Notes: generated from the sequence alone by a model not told the origin. 64,000 nt of DNA from Flaccisagitta enflata (GCA_965153355.1 OZ231126.1:95542001-95606000), one strand, 5' to 3'. Positions 1 to 11,604 are shown, counted from the stretch's first letter. Program-made: numbers and translations.

Positions 1-29
1 TCTGTCTCTCTGTCTCTCTGTCCTCTCTC

Positions 30-113
<84 letters not shown>
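1..113. repeat. (TCTG)n/(TC)n microsatellite
   Basis: Mixed TCTG and TC simple repeat running in from the left edge of the window. Only degenerate pyrimidine-rich sequence is visible; no gene. Confidence 0.95.
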
Positions 114-119
<6 letters not shown>

Positions 120-232
120 ATTCAACGGAAAGAGTGACATTTGGAAATCCGTTTGATTTCATTTTATGATTTACGAAGCAAAAGAACAAAAAAGACGGGA
201 ATTTCAAGTACTAAGTAAAGGAGAAGAAGGAC

Positions 233-236
<4 letters not shown>

Positions 237-324
<88 letters not shown>
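237..324. repeat. (AG)n microsatellite
   Basis: About 44 uninterrupted AG units. The open frames over it on both strands (Glu/Arg or Ser/Leu) are artefacts of the repeat. Confidence 0.97.
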
Positions 325-326
<2 letters not shown>

Positions 327-380
327 TGATTCCTTTTTGATGAGAAAGTGAGATGCTTCATTCCTTTTCCATAACAGGGT

Positions 381-580
381 TTTTAGTCGCGTGCTACGCG
401 ACTCTACACCCCGCTTTGTCGGTCCGTCGGTCCGTCCGTTGGTCTGTCCGTCACACTTTACTTTTTTTAGGTTTTTGCGGTATTTGGCCTCACTGCTCCT
501 GCCCAAATGATCTGGTGACCTCAATTACAGCCCCTGCCCACCCGCACGCGACTGCTGTAGCCGTGTATCCGGCCTTGTTT
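381..580 (+). mobile_element. HINE-like element, subfamily A, full copy
   Basis: Best full copy of the commonest repeat here. It begins TTTT then the hairpin AGTCGCGTGCTACGCGACT (8-bp arms, GCT loop). A GTCGGTCC-type microsatellite follows, then a conserved core with GCCCCTGCCCACCCGCACGCGACT, and it ends in GTGTATCCGGCCTTGTT. Read on the minus strand, the hairpin is at the 3' end and is followed by CTAAAA. A 3' stem-loop plus internal GTCY microsatellite matches Helentron-associated elements (HINE; DINE-1 or bivalve 'pearl' type). It has no coding capacity, so it must be mobilised in trans. Confidence 0.8.
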
Positions 581-887
581 CGTTCCAGGGCCCGTGTGTA
601 TACTATACTATACTATACTGTACTGTACTGTACTCTACTGTGAAGTGAAGTGTGTACATTTATCATTTGCTAAAAGAATTAAACAAATGCATTCGTATTT
701 GCGTTTCTTCTAGGTTAGCCTAGAAATCATTGAGCCAATGCCTCATCAAATTGTCTTATTTGTCGTATCAAGATCGGTCGAAAGCGTCTTAGTCGTAAAA
801 CGATCCTATAAACAAGAAAGCGTCAGCCTAAAGATGTAACAACGAAGAATTTTTTTTGCCGTCCTAAATTACGAAAGTGAGAATTTG

Positions 888-956
888 ATGTTACTAGTCA
901 TGGTTGATGAATTAGACGGCCTAGTATCTGAAAAAGAAGAAGAAGAAGAGGAAGAA

Positions 957-991
<35 letters not shown>

Positions 992-1109
992 AGAAGAAGA
1001 AGAAGAAGAAGAAGAAGAAGAAGAAGAAGAAGAAGAAGAAGAAGAAGAAGAAGAAGAAGAAGAAGAAGAAGAAGAAGAAGAAGAAGAAGAAGAAGAAGAA
1101 GAAGAAGAA

Positions 1110-1141
<32 letters not shown>

Positions 1142-1675
1142 AGAAGAAGGGGGAGGAGAAAAAGAGAGAGAAGCAGGAGAAGAAAATGCGAGAGAAGGAG
1201 AGGACAACGCCAGCTGCGTAGAAAGTGCCGATTTCGAAAACGAAGATTTAAATACTGCCGATAATAACGTCGCCGATATCCCAACTGCCGATCGCGATGA
1301 CGTCGATGCTAACAAGACTTGGAACTTGAGTTTGCGAGCCGCCGACTGGAAAATCCGCTTCAAACGGAATCCATTTTCATTATTTAATCTCCTGTTTCTG
1401 GCGCTTTTCGCTTCGCTTCCTCTTTTCTACTTTTATCCCTCTTCACTTCCACATCTGTTGTTCTCACTTTTGCTTCTCTTCACCTTTCTTTTCCCCGTCT
1501 TGCTGTTGTGGAGCAAACCTGTTGATGATGTCATCGACGATGAAATTGACGACAAAGACGAAAACGAAGACGAGAACCGCGTTGCCGAAGACGATAACGA
1601 AACCAACAATGTCAACATTCATTATGCCAACGATGACAACGACGACGAGGACAGCATCATCATCAACAACAACAA

Positions 1676-1753
<78 letters not shown>

Positions 1754-4700
1754 CGCCGACGATGTAGAAAGAACGTGCGTTAACGTTGGCATCTCTAATC
1801 AGCAGACTGTTGGAAGGAATATGGAGGGAGAATCGGCGGTCATGGACGAAGAGGAGCAGGATAATGCAAAGGAGGAGGACTGCGATGATAATCAATCTAT
1901 TCGGGTGTGTCAGTATGCATAAGTATTTCTAATCATTTTGGGTGTGTCAGTATGCATAAGTACTTCTAATCATATCATGAATATTTTGCTGTGTAAATAA
2001 ATAGATTTCAAGTCCTTTAGCATTTTTATTTTTAGAATTTTTTTGATTCTTCTTATTTTCAAGTGCAATAAAATACCTTATAACTTCTACAAACAAAATT
2101 TTTGTTTTTAATATTGATATGAAATCAACACTGCAGAAGACAAATTGGCAGCTTGATAGAGTGTTATACAAAGCCAACACCTTACAGTCGCGTGCGGTTG
2201 TTTTGACCATAAGAGCAAAAAACTAAAAGATAAAAAGACTAATAGACTAAAAGCAGCAGCAGCAGCAGCAGCAACGGAGCACACAGGTTGCAATTTTTTG
2301 TCTCTCCAACACCAACATTGAAATTTGAAAAAAAAACTAAACTGCATCCATTCTCTATAAATACTGGGAATGGGGTCTGGAAAATTGTTGGTATCAGGGG
2401 CAAGAAAAAACTGGTTTATAATATAATGACGTTTAGTATATGGGTGTGCTGTGTTGCGGTGGTTTTTAGTCGCGTGCTACGCAACTATATGACCCGCTAT
2501 GTCGGTCGGTCGGTCGGTCGGCGTTAGCTTTTTTCACCGTTTATGAGCGGTTTTTGCGTTACTGCTCCTGCCCAATTGCACAAATAGCCTTTTCTAACAC
2601 TGCCCCTGCCCACCCGCACGCAACTTCGGAAGCAGTATATATGGCCTTGTTGATGATTAAGACGGCTTTTTTTATAAGACCTTGAAAAAAGTTTATCTAA
2701 GGCTAAATCTATCTAAATCTAAATCAAAATCTAAAGAGTCTAAAAGACTAAGACTAAAGGACTAAAATGACAAAATATGACAAAATTTCAAAAAATGAAA
2801 AATGACTTATCATGACTTAAAATGACTTTAAATGACTTTGAATAACTTAAAATAACTTAAAATGATGTAAAACGATGAAAAAAGCTAAGCATTATGGATA
2901 GACAGATGGACCCACAGACCGACCGACCAACCAACGGAAAGAGTGGGTCATTTGGGTGCTTCACATAGCAAAAGTTGCTTATTTCTTTTCATCCTCCTTA
3001 CCTAATGTGGAGTGGGCAATTTTAAGACCTTTACCATTTTTCTTTTATCAAAAATTGTTCATCTTCCGTTTTTTAGAAAATTGTTTTTGAGAGCCTTATT
3101 TGTATATTGCAGTGGGATAAAAAAGTATGCTGATCTTCTCTGAATTAGCTTTTATAAACTTCTGCTGTTTAGAGAATTGTTAACCTGCTTTTTCACAAGC
3201 TCTTACGTAACTTATGCTCTGATATTTTGATTTATTTTTACAAAAATCATGGTTTTCTAAAACTAAGAATTGTTCCTTTTGTAACAAGACTACACAGGAT
3301 TTTGCTGAATTCTGGGAAATCTGAGTAAACTTTAAGGCCAAAACAAAAACGGAAGATGAAGGAATTTTGAAAAAAGGAAAATGGTCATCTTCATGATTTT
3401 TTTCACTCCATATTGAGTTAGCGGGACGAGAAGAAATCAAATTTTTTGCTATGCGAAGCACGCAAGTGGGTCATAGAGTTGCGTGTACGCGACTAAAAAA
3501 TGAAAGCTAAAATTCTAAAAAATTGAAATGTTAAAAGAATTGAACTTTTAAACTTTTTGTTCTCCAAAATTTAATTGTCTTATCAAATAAGCTTTTGCTT
3601 GTTGACACACCCAAATAGTCTATGCAGGAGGAGAAGGAGGACAAAACTGTGGTATCGAAGAGTTCGAAGACGAATCCGAGCGAGAGTCAAACTGAAGCCG
3701 AAATTCAAGCGCTGTTGGGAAAAATTAACTCGTCGCAAGAAGGAAGGTGAATTGTATAACGAATGGATTTGGACGATGCGCGCTACGAGTAAGTGTATCC
3801 GGCCTTTGCGTGGAACTGGACTTTATGACAACTTTTGTTACCAAATAATCAACCAATCAAATACGGTTGGATCCCGCTAAAATAGATTCAAGAGTAATTC
3901 CCGAATAATTCAAGAGTAAAGGAAATCCGCCTACAATGAACGTGATGTTATTGATGTTGTTTTTTTTATTATTTATCATGGCAATAATAGAAACAAGCCC
4001 TACAAAGGGCAACTTTCGCGGACAGTTAGGCAGGGGCAGATCTTCAAAAAAACACTCACACACATTCACAACTCAAACAGACTTAAAACCCCATATAAAA
4101 GACAAAAACAACGGTAATTCGAAAATATTACGGAAGGAATTGATGGACGGGTGGACCGACGCGATGGACAGACCGACAGACTGACCGACAAGGTGTAGAG
4201 TAGCGTGTTCGCGACCCGTACTAGCCAATCCCTTGACATCCAATTTTGCGGGATTCAATTGTTATACGACGAAAATTTTCAGATCGTTCAAATCATTAAA
4301 CCCATGTTTGGAATGCGGTCGACGGCATCATCCTTCACGGACGCCTTGGACTCAGTCTCACGCCTGCAATCCCGTGACAGGACTCGATCTCGACGACGAC
4401 GACATCTTCCTCAACGCCGACGACGACGACGAAGCCGCAGAACCCAACATCTTCGTCAACATTCCACTCGCATTCATTAACCCGCAAGGTTTGGGTGCTT
4501 CACATAGCAAAAGTTGCTTATTTCTTTTTGTTCTCTTTACCTAATGTGGGGTGGCCAATTTTAGGACCCTTACCATTTTTCTTTTATCAAAAATCGTTCA
4601 TCTTCCGTTTTTTAGAAAATTGTTTTTGAGAGCCTAATTTGTATATTGCAGTGGGATAAAAAGATATGCTGATCTTCTTTGAATTAGCTTTTACAAATTT

Positions 4701-5422
4701 CTGCTCTTTAAAGAATTGTCAATCTGCCTTTTCACAAGATCTTTTGTAACTTATGCTCTGATATTTTAATCTATTTTTACAGAAATCATGATTTTCTAAA
4801 ACAAACAATTGTTCCTTTTGTAACGAGACTACACAGGATTTTGATGAATTCTGGGAAATCTGAAGAAACTTTAAGGCCAAAACAAAAACGGAAGATGAAG
4901 GAATTTTGAGAAAAGGAAAACGGTCATCTTCATGATTTTTTTCACTCCATATTGGGTTAGCGGAACGAGAAGAAAATCAAATTTTTTGCCATGTGAAGCA
5001 CGCAACCGCAAGGTTGGTTTGTTGATTGGTTGGTTGGGCCGGCTAGTTGGTTGAGTTACCTAGTTGTTTGTCTGTCCGTTGGTCCGTTGGTCCGTTGGTC
5101 CGTCGGTCGCAATGGGTCATCCAACGTCCCATGCCGCCATGGTCCCATGTCCATACGGCCATGTCACTTGCGGTCATATGTGTAACATGTCCTAAGTCTT
5201 TCTCTGTCAGTGAATCAATTGTTGATGGCGTCGATGAATCTTTGTTTGGCGGTGACGTTGGGATTTTATTTCGACGAGAAGTTTCTGCTTCTTCTCCGTG
5301 AGCATCAACAGCATTTGTTCCCGCCGCCGGTCAGCTGGCAAATCGCGCACTTTTGCTTCGTCGTTCTTCTCTCCTTTTGGTCCATGCAAACGTTCTGGCG
5401 ATCCGTCCTACCGCCGGTTTAA
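888..5422 (+). CDS. Acidic multi-pass membrane protein, four exons (host gene, unidentified)
   Basis: I do not recognise this protein. Exons read by eye: 888-1904, 3628-3746, 4283-4488, 5210-5422; phases 0, 2 and 1 agree at all three introns. ATG 888 opens the frame. Exon 1 encodes an N-terminal Glu tract (GAA repeat), an acidic linker, two hydrophobic segments around residues 165-205, and a second acidic part with a long Asn tract (CAA/AAC repeat). Exon 2 is charged (start EEKEDKTVV). Exon 3 carries CLECGRRHH, a possible zinc-ribbon half, and Asp runs. Exon 4 has two more hydrophobic segments and ends FWRSVLPPV-stop. It is probably an endomembrane protein. The exon 1 donor lies in a 34-bp tandem duplication, and the exon 3 donor is duplicated by a MITE target site. 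A different small exon near 3755-3790 is possible. Confidence 0.55.
930..1152 (+). repeat. (GAA)n trinucleotide tract in coding exon
   Basis: About 70 GAA/GAG codons giving an uninterrupted Glu tract in the first exon of the membrane-protein gene. The period of three keeps the frame. Confidence 0.9.
1667..1754 (+). repeat. (CAA)n trinucleotide tract in coding exon
   Basis: AAC-phase repeat encoding about 30 Asn residues between the second and third acidic parts of the same exon. Confidence 0.9.
1903..1973 (+). repeat. 34-bp tandem duplication across the exon 1 donor
   Basis: GGGTGTGTCAGTATGCATAA and the following 14 bases occur twice (1903-1936 and 1940-1973) with one mismatch. The predicted 5' splice site is the GT in the first copy, so the duplication offers a second candidate donor. 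Confidence 0.8.
2464..2652 (+). mobile_element. HINE-like element, diverged
   Basis: TTTTTAGTCGCGTGCTACGCA start, GTCGG microsatellite, CCCCTGCCCACCCGCACGCA core and a GGCCTTGTT end. It lies in the first intron of the membrane-protein gene. Confidence 0.75.
2890..3497 (-). mobile_element. HINE-like element split by a MITE
   Basis: The left part (to 2951) has the GACCGACCGACC microsatellite. The right part (3466-3497) has AGAGTTGCGTGTACGCGACT then AAAAA. The two are separated by a 514-bp MITE flanked by the 9-bp duplication GTGGGTCAT. The nested order shows the MITE is younger than this HINE copy. Confidence 0.75.
2952..3465. mobile_element. MULE-type MITE, copy 1
   Basis: Termini TTGGGTGCTTC(A/G)CATAGC and its inverted form; no ORF. 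Flanked by GTGGGTCAT at 2943-2951 and 3466-3474. A 9-bp target duplication is typical of Mutator-like elements. The two halves of the element are themselves inverted relative to each other (TCTTCCGTTTT... / ...AAAACGGAAGA). Confidence 0.85.
4030..4215 (-). mobile_element. HINE-like element, eroded
   Basis: GGCAGGGGCAG core, GGACCGACG/GACCGACAG microsatellite, and the hairpin remnant GTAGAGTAGCGTGTTCGCGAC. In the second intron of the membrane-protein gene. Confidence 0.6.
4491..5005. mobile_element. MULE-type MITE, copy 2
   Basis: About 90% identical by eye to the copy at 2952. Flanked by CCGCAAGGT at 4482-4490 and 5006-5014 (9-bp duplication). The target is the exon 3 / intron 3 boundary, so the duplicated bases include the splice donor. 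Confidence 0.88.
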
Positions 5423-5687
5423 ACAGAAAGAAAGAGAATGGAAATGAGTAAGCAAAAGAAACGTGCAAACTAAATCGCTCAGTTAAGAACAAAGAAGAGT
5501 GTTTCAGTTGACTTTCAAGAATACTTATGGTGAAAAATAAATGAGTACATGAATGAGAATTTGGCCTCTATGAGTTTGTTTGCCAGAAGGATGATTTGAT
5601 CGAATTTCAGACGCTGACATGCGACTCTACAAGTGGCTGTGCCGTTCGGTTTTTGTGATAGCCCATCGCTTCTTTTTAGCAGAAATT

Positions 5688-5899
5688 TTTAGTGGCGTGC
5701 CACGCGACTCTACACTCCACTTTGTCCGTTTGTCCATCCGTCCGTCCATCGGTCGGTTGTTCCCCATTCTACTTTTACGGCGTATTTGAGCGTTATGAGC
5801 TCACTGCTCCGCCCAAATGCTCCTGCTTCTGCTCGTTACCTTCTCCATCACTGACCCTGCCCACCCGCACGCGACTAGGGTAGCCGTGTAGCCTTGTTA
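5688..5899 (+). mobile_element. HINE-like element, subfamily A
   Basis: TTTTTAGTGGCGTGCCACGCGACT: the stem has changed on both arms (GTGGCGTGCCAC). It has a GTCCGTCC microsatellite and a GCCCACCCGCACGCGACT core. About 260 bp downstream of the membrane-protein stop codon. Confidence 0.75.
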
Positions 5900-6371
5900 A
5901 CCCTTCCCTCCGCGACTAATTACAGCCGTGTGTCGGGCCTTGTTAAAGTAGTTTCAGTACTTATCTTCTAGTAATCTCGCTCATTTTGTAACTGGCTACA
6001 GTTGTTTAATCTTATTGTCAATCTATAGTTGATTTTTTTATTTATAAAATTCTTAAAGCGATGATGTACATGCAAATCCAGTACCGATCTAATCTGCGTT
6101 GCTCACTAAGTCAAGATTTGATCTTGGAATGTCCTTGAATCTTTTCTTCTCTTTTTTTGTTGCCTGGAAGAGGTGAAAACTCGCTCGTTGCTCGCGCCCT
6201 GAAAACTGCATTTCCACGCCTCTTTCTGAGAACGGAAAAGGAAAAAAAAAAAGAACCAGTAGGCATCCGAGTTTTGGCCATTGAGGAAGGTGAAACGGAT
6301 GGGTGAATGGGGACTGGGAGGGGGGGGGGAGTTGGGTGGAGGTAGCTGAAAAATTGAGATGGTGAAAGCAA
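5900..6371. other. Non-genic stretch
   Basis: AT-rich single-copy sequence with a G-run near 6320. The minus-strand frames here have no start context, family resemblance or splice support. Nothing else recognised. Confidence 0.5.
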
Positions 6372-6556
6372 GTAACGCGGGATTACAATATCGTCGCGGA
6401 CGGGTGGGCAGGGGCGTGCAACCCCCCCCCTCCACACCTCCACACACACTCACAACTGCGGCATCTTAAACTCGAGCGTGGCCAAGGGATCGACGGACCG
6501 ACAGACAAAGCCACAAGTTGACTCGCTTGTCCGCAAAGACCGCGATTAAAAAGTAG
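6372..6556 (-). mobile_element. HINE-like element, eroded
   Basis: GACGGGTGGGCAGGGGCG core, GACGGACCGACAGACAAAG microsatellite and a terminal GTCCGCAAAGACCGCGATTAAAAA. The left end is missing or diverged. Confidence 0.55.
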
Positions 6557-6909
6557 TCCACCTAGTGCACCGGGTGGACGGTAAAATATTTGCGTGACGG
6601 ACCAACCAACCAACCGCAGAATCATTCATTGCAGATAACTTCTGATCCCTGAAACAATGCCTTACAATATTTAAACTGTAGTATCATAATTTTTCACAGA
6701 AATATAAATTTTTAATTCTTGAGGAGACCAAAAGCACTAGTCATCTTTTAGTGTTTTGTGCTTATTAGGCTCTACGATGTTTTTTACAAGAAATAAAAAT
6801 GATTGTTATTGGTTAATCAGGTAGTAACTCTTAACGCTTTGATGTAGGTTTGTTTTGATTGAGAATGTGAGTTTTTCTAGAATGATCATTAGATATTACA
6901 GATGTATAT

Positions 6910-7424
6910 TTGGGTGCTTCACATAGCAAAAGTTGCGAGTATCTCTTCACCTTATTTAGGTAATATAGAGGAGCGAAAATTATAAAGATGATCATTTTTC
7001 TGTTTTTTAAATTCTTTCATCTTCTGTTTTTGTTTTGACCCTGAAATTACCACAGAAATCTCAGAAATCATCAAAATCCCATGTAGTTTTGTTACTAAAA
7101 GGATAATTATTTGTTTTAAAAAATCATGCTTTTTATGAGGAGAGACTGAAATGTCAGAATATAAGCTATGAAAGAGCTTACTAAAAGGCAGATTAGCAAT
7201 TCTATAAAGAGTAGCAATCAGTAAAAGCTAATTCAAAGAATGTTAGCATATTGTATTATTCCAGTGTATTATGCAAATTAGGTCTTCTATAGCAATTTGC
7301 TAAATAACGGAAGATAAACAATTTTTGATAAAAAAAAGATGGTAGGGGTCTTAAAATTAGCTGTTCCACATTAGGTAAAGAAGGTGAAAAGAAAGAACCA
7401 ACTTTTGCTATGTGAAGCACCCAA
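6910..7424. mobile_element. MULE-type MITE, copy 3, perfect TIRs
   Basis: Starts TTGGGTGCTTCACATAGCAA and ends with the exact inverse; arms match for about 26 bp. Flanks read ATGTATATT on both sides (8-9 bp, end ambiguous by one base). The inner body is in inverse orientation relative to copies 1 and 2. Confidence 0.88.
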
Positions 7425-7599
7425 ATGTATATTAGTAATTGTTGGTGGGCAACTCCTTCAGTTGCGTAGACAGTTGATTGGTCAGTTGGTCATAAATAGC
7501 TTTTTGGCACATCTCGGTTGCTCCCAAGCTTTTTTTTTGTTTTTGCCCTTGATAAAAGACCAGGCAGCACTGCCCCTGCCACCACTCAAGCGACGTTTC

Positions 7600-8297
7600 A
7601 TGTTAGATACCTGAGACCGTTTCTGAAACTGTTTACAGACTAGTAAGAATGAAGCTGAAAAGTCTTCAATTTTTTTTCTTCCTCAATAACGAAGATGAAG
7701 ATAATAACAGAATCGAATGTTTTAAGACTTCAGAAAAGAAACACCATCTGCATCGCGCAACAAGCACGTCAAAAAGACTTTTGTAAAGGTATTTTTTCCG
7801 AGAGCTCCGCAAAACCTCAAGTGGTTATGACAGACAGGATTTTTTACAAAAATTATGCTCCTAAGGTATGAACCCCTTATCATTGTATATAAATTTTTGC
7901 ATATGAGGGCTAATGATCAAACAAGTTAGAACAGGTAAAAAATTCAGGATTAAGATAGCCGATTGGTGCGCAAAACCATTTTTTTTTTGCCGGCTTTGAT
8001 CTCAGCTATTGAAACAATAAATACCAATAGTATATACAGTCAGAGAGTGCTTCTACTCACTATTACAGTGTAAAAAAATAATAAAAAAAACCGACCCATT
8101 TTAAGCCTAATGTTATAGACCTGACTGATTGATACAAGCGAGAACTTTTCCATGATAAGGTCTTGTCAAGAAAAGCAAATTCAAGTGAGGTACCCATAAT
8201 ATGTGGTAAACTTAATCTCTCAAAGACGCCTGCCCAAAGCTCTCGAAACCTGCTCTGATCCGCCTAATTCCTTTTTAAAGCGTACCCTTTCTTCTCA
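7600..8297. other. Non-genic stretch
   Basis: AT-rich sequence with no long frame, no splice-flanked open segment and no repeat I could match elsewhere in the window. Confidence 0.5.
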
Positions 8298-8528
8298 GTC
8301 GCAGACACGCAGTTCTATAAGGGGCTTAGTCTGTCTCTCGGTCTGTTGGTTCTTTTGTCAGTCCGTTGGCTCGTAATGATCGAGTTAGAAAGTGTGAAAA
8401 CGCGCATTTATGATGCTGCAGTTGTGATTGTCTGTGTGTGTGTGATTGTGTGTGGGGTGGGTGGGGTGTGGTGAGGGTTGTACATCCTTGCCCACCCTTC
8501 CGCGACGATATTGTCACCCCGCGTCACT
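8298..8528 (+). mobile_element. HINE-like element, subfamily B
   Basis: GTCGCAGACACGCAGTTC hairpin region, GTCTGTTGGTTC microsatellite, GATCGAGTTAGAAAGTGTG core and a GCCCACCCTTCCGCGACGATA end. A TG-rich insertion lies at 8430-8470. Confidence 0.65.
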
Positions 8529-9365
8529 AGTTCTTTCTCATTCCTCCTCATTCCTTCTCATCGCGAATTCACTCGCCTATTTGAGCAACACCCAGTATAT
8601 GCACATTCCCAAACAGGTCTTCTTCTTTTGTTCACGGGGGATAATACCATATTTACATAAATGCCCTCTGCGAGTCAGCGCGCATCTTTTATTTGTATAA
8701 GCTCCCTTTCGCCCTCATCTCCTTATTTATCATCGCATTTAGGCTGAACTTTTCTTTCTTTCTTTTAACCTGACTCTCTTCCTGTCTGTCTGTCTGTCTG
8801 TCTGTTTTTCTGTCCGTCTGTTTGTCTGTGTATCTATGTCGGTCTTATTATCGACGTTTTATCTTTTTTTCTTCCTTCAGTTTTTTTCTCGATATTATCT
8901 GTTTGTTTCCTTTCTTATTCCTCTCAATTTCTCTTTTCTTTTTTTTCCTTTATGTTTTCCTCTCTTTCTGTCTCATACTCTTTTCACTTTACTTCTTCTT
9001 TGCATTTCTTTCTATTTCTTCTTCATCGCTTTCTCCTGCGTTTTTAGTCGTCTGTAGATTATTCTTTACGCTTTTCTTGACATTTAACAGCTGCTCCTGC
9101 CCGCACGCAAGTAACTAGGGTAGCAATGTTAACAGCTGCCCCTGCCCACACGCAAGTGACTATACTAGGGTAGCCGTGTTTCTGATCTTTCATCACGATT
9201 CCCCTAAAAATCTTGTTAACAGCGTCTCTCCAGTTCACACCGATTTCGCTCGAAATCCTCTGTAATCCTTCTCTTTAAATTGCAACGAGGCCGGATACAA
9301 GACAGATGGACAGATGCGGCGATGTGGGAGTTAAAAAAGTATGCATAAGGTTCAACAACCAATTA
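8529..9365. other. T-rich non-genic stretch with HINE fragments
   Basis: Long pyrimidine-rich run (8750-9060). At 9088-9170 the HINE core CTGCCC(G/A)CACGCAAGTGACT occurs twice in tandem. Hydrophobic Phe/Leu/Ser frames are composition artefacts. Confidence 0.5.
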
Positions 9366-9542
9366 CAGTTGAACCCCGCTCTAACGGACCCGCCACAAAC
9401 GGATTTCCGCCTATAACAGATACAAATTCACGGTCCCTTCAAGTTAATTTCTTTTATTTCCTTTGTTGGCAATAACAGAAGTCCGCTTATAACAGAGGAA
9501 AACTGTTAGTCCCCTGAAATCCGTTAGAGCGGGGTTCAACTG
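9366..9542. mobile_element. pogo/Tigger-type MITE
   Basis: A 177-bp element with TIRs CAGTTGAACCCCGCTCTAAC / inverse (about 23 bp, near perfect). It is flanked by TA on both sides (9364-9365, 9543-9544), the Tc1/mariner target. No ORF; a deletion derivative that needs a pogo-type transposase in trans. Confidence 0.9.
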
Positions 9543-9670
9543 TATTTACTTATCATCAACTAGCCAAAAAAATATTAACCTTACTGTGATTTTCTATTTC
9601 AAACCATAAAGATTCAATTACAATTGTGTCCACTGATCCTGTCACACTTTTTACTCATGTTGAATGATTT

Positions 9671-9839
9671 AAACAAGGCCGGATAAACGACCATCAGTTG
9701 CGGATGGGTGGGCAGGGGCAGATATGCGCGTTTTACCACTTTTCGACTCATGCTGACGGACCAACGGACCAACGGACTGACGGATGGACGGACGGACGGA
9801 CAAAGCCTCTTATAGAGTTGCGTGTCCGCAACTAAAAAT
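9671..9839 (-). mobile_element. HINE-like element, subfamily B, full copy
   Basis: AAACAAGGCCGGATAAACG start, GGTGGGCAGGGGCAG core, GGACCAACGGAC microsatellite, GACAAAGCCTCTTATAG, then hairpin AGTTGCGTGTCCGCAACT followed by AAAAA. The stem sequence differs from subfamily A on both arms yet still pairs. Confidence 0.8.
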
Positions 9840-10651
9840 TTACTTTTCATTTATATTTTTGTTCCCCTGATGAAAGTTTCTCATTCAATGCATAGTTATC
9901 ATCCCAAGAATCATGCCTTTTTAAGTTTTTATCGAAATGGGAGTGGGGGCCCATGAAGCAAAAACCGTCCTTTTATGCCGGCAAAATGAATGTTTTGCAG
10001 AAAGAGGGCTTCAGGTTTATAGATGCTAATTCTACATATCACCCCGCCACTATTACATCTCTGTACCACAAATTTTTCCCCTCGTCTTCTGGTACTGTGA
10101 CTTTTTTTCTTTTTCTCCATCATTGCGTTCTGGTCGTAAAAGGTACGCTTCCAATGAGGTGCGCAGAGCTTAGCTCACTGGCTCGCGGTCTTACCATTCC
10201 CGCGCTCGCACCCAACTTTTTACCTTGTCTTAGAATTTACCATGTTGGAGGGAAACTGCTGCCATTTTAATACATTTTATTAATCTTATCAACAAGATGT
10301 CTAGTTTTTCAACTTTTTTTTTATTAGCAGAAGGAATGACTAAGATTATTTTTACTTGCCACTATCATTTTCTTCCTTGATTCATGAAAAGTTAATTGTG
10401 CCTACCCACTGATGATGTTGCACTTTTAGCACTTGTCGAAGGATTGACTAGAAAAAAACATCAACCATTCAAAGCTTTCTTATTCTGTGAAAAAAATTCA
10501 GCCTAGGAATCCGGTCTTTCAATCAAAATGCTACATTTTAAAATTGGAATTAGCAAAGATTTTTTTTTTTTCAAGACATATGAACAAGACTGTCAGCTGA
10601 TTAATTCTTTTTCTTTAAAAGGCAGAATTAATGACAGTTGGATCTTATAAA
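9840..10651. other. Non-genic stretch
   Basis: AT-rich sequence with short unconvincing frames on both strands and poly-T runs. Nothing supported. Confidence 0.5.
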
Positions 10652-10774
10652 CACATGTGCAAAAATTAGGTTTCAGGGACTGCAGTTCAAATTTCATGTG
10701 ACTGCGCCAACAGGAAGTAGGTTTTTCTTAATTCAATTGCATCAATGGTTTTCCGCCTAATTTTTGCACATGTC
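10652..10774. mobile_element. Short MITE or inverted repeat
   Basis: Arms ACATGTGCAAAAATTAGG and CCTAATTTTTGCACATGT enclose about 85 bp. No clear target duplication. Size and perfect 18-bp arms suggest a small MITE. Confidence 0.65.
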
Positions 10775-10859
10775 CATCATGATTGACATGATTGTCAATC
10801 ATGTTTATCTGTGTTTAACTGCGTTTATCCGTTACATGTAAAAAGTCCTTAATACCGTT

Positions 10860-11600
10860 ATCTTAGGGTCAGAAAAATAGACGGACAAACAGATGGCTAG
10901 ACTGACAGACCATATGGACCGACAAACCAAAAGACGTGACTAAAATTTCTTATTTTTTTTTTTTTGACGAGATGGTAGAAATTTATGAAAATTCCCCCGA
11001 CGATTTTCGCATCGAAAGCGGAGGCTGGGATGGCGCAAACCGGGCATAATTAATTACGTTGATGAGACCCGGTGAGCGTAATTGTTTTCTAAACGGGCGC
11101 CGACGATAAGGAAGAGGTTGGATTAAGGTAAATGCCTCAGGACTCGTCGCCGCCTCGCCGCAGATGACGATGCCGCCAATGATGCGCTTACACCGACGCG
11201 GACGCGGACGCGGACGCCGATAACGTACTACTACTACCAATACGGAAGCGGCGACAGCGGCGACCGCAGCGACGATGACGCTGATTACATGCTACGACGG
11301 CGGGGGGGGGGGGGAAGTGGTTGCTTCACATAGAGAACGAAGAGGATTTCATTCATTTTTTATTGGTTGAAAAAAATCTCTTGTCTAACATAAAAGCAAA
11401 TGAATCAATAATGATACATTCATGGCCCTTTCGAGAAATAAGCTTAAAATCTTTCTTTCACTACATCATAGTGGGGAGGATCAGTGATTTACAACTATTT
11501 TGATATCTAGTGTTCTAGCCAAGGACGTAAATTTTTTATACTGATAAAAATTTCTGATTTGCTGCTTAGATATTCTAAGCAACGCCATTGGATGCCACAA
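10860..11600. other. HINE fragment and GC-rich exon-like island
   Basis: 10870-10945 holds a GACGGACAAACAG HINE remnant. 10975-11305 is unusually CpG-rich. It has a good donor (ACCCG/GTGAGC) and an acceptor-like CGCCGCAG, but no frame closes across them, so I do not call a gene. The rest is AT-rich with no feature. Confidence 0.4.
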
Positions 11601-11604
11601 TTTC

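Noticed and set aside
381-580. SINE or tRNA-derived origin of the common repeat
   Set aside because: No A/B box promoter or A-tail; the hairpin and GTCY microsatellite fit HINE better.
10975-11305. Possible two-exon host gene in the GC-rich island
   Set aside because: Good-looking donor and acceptor, but no frame continues through both parts without a stop.
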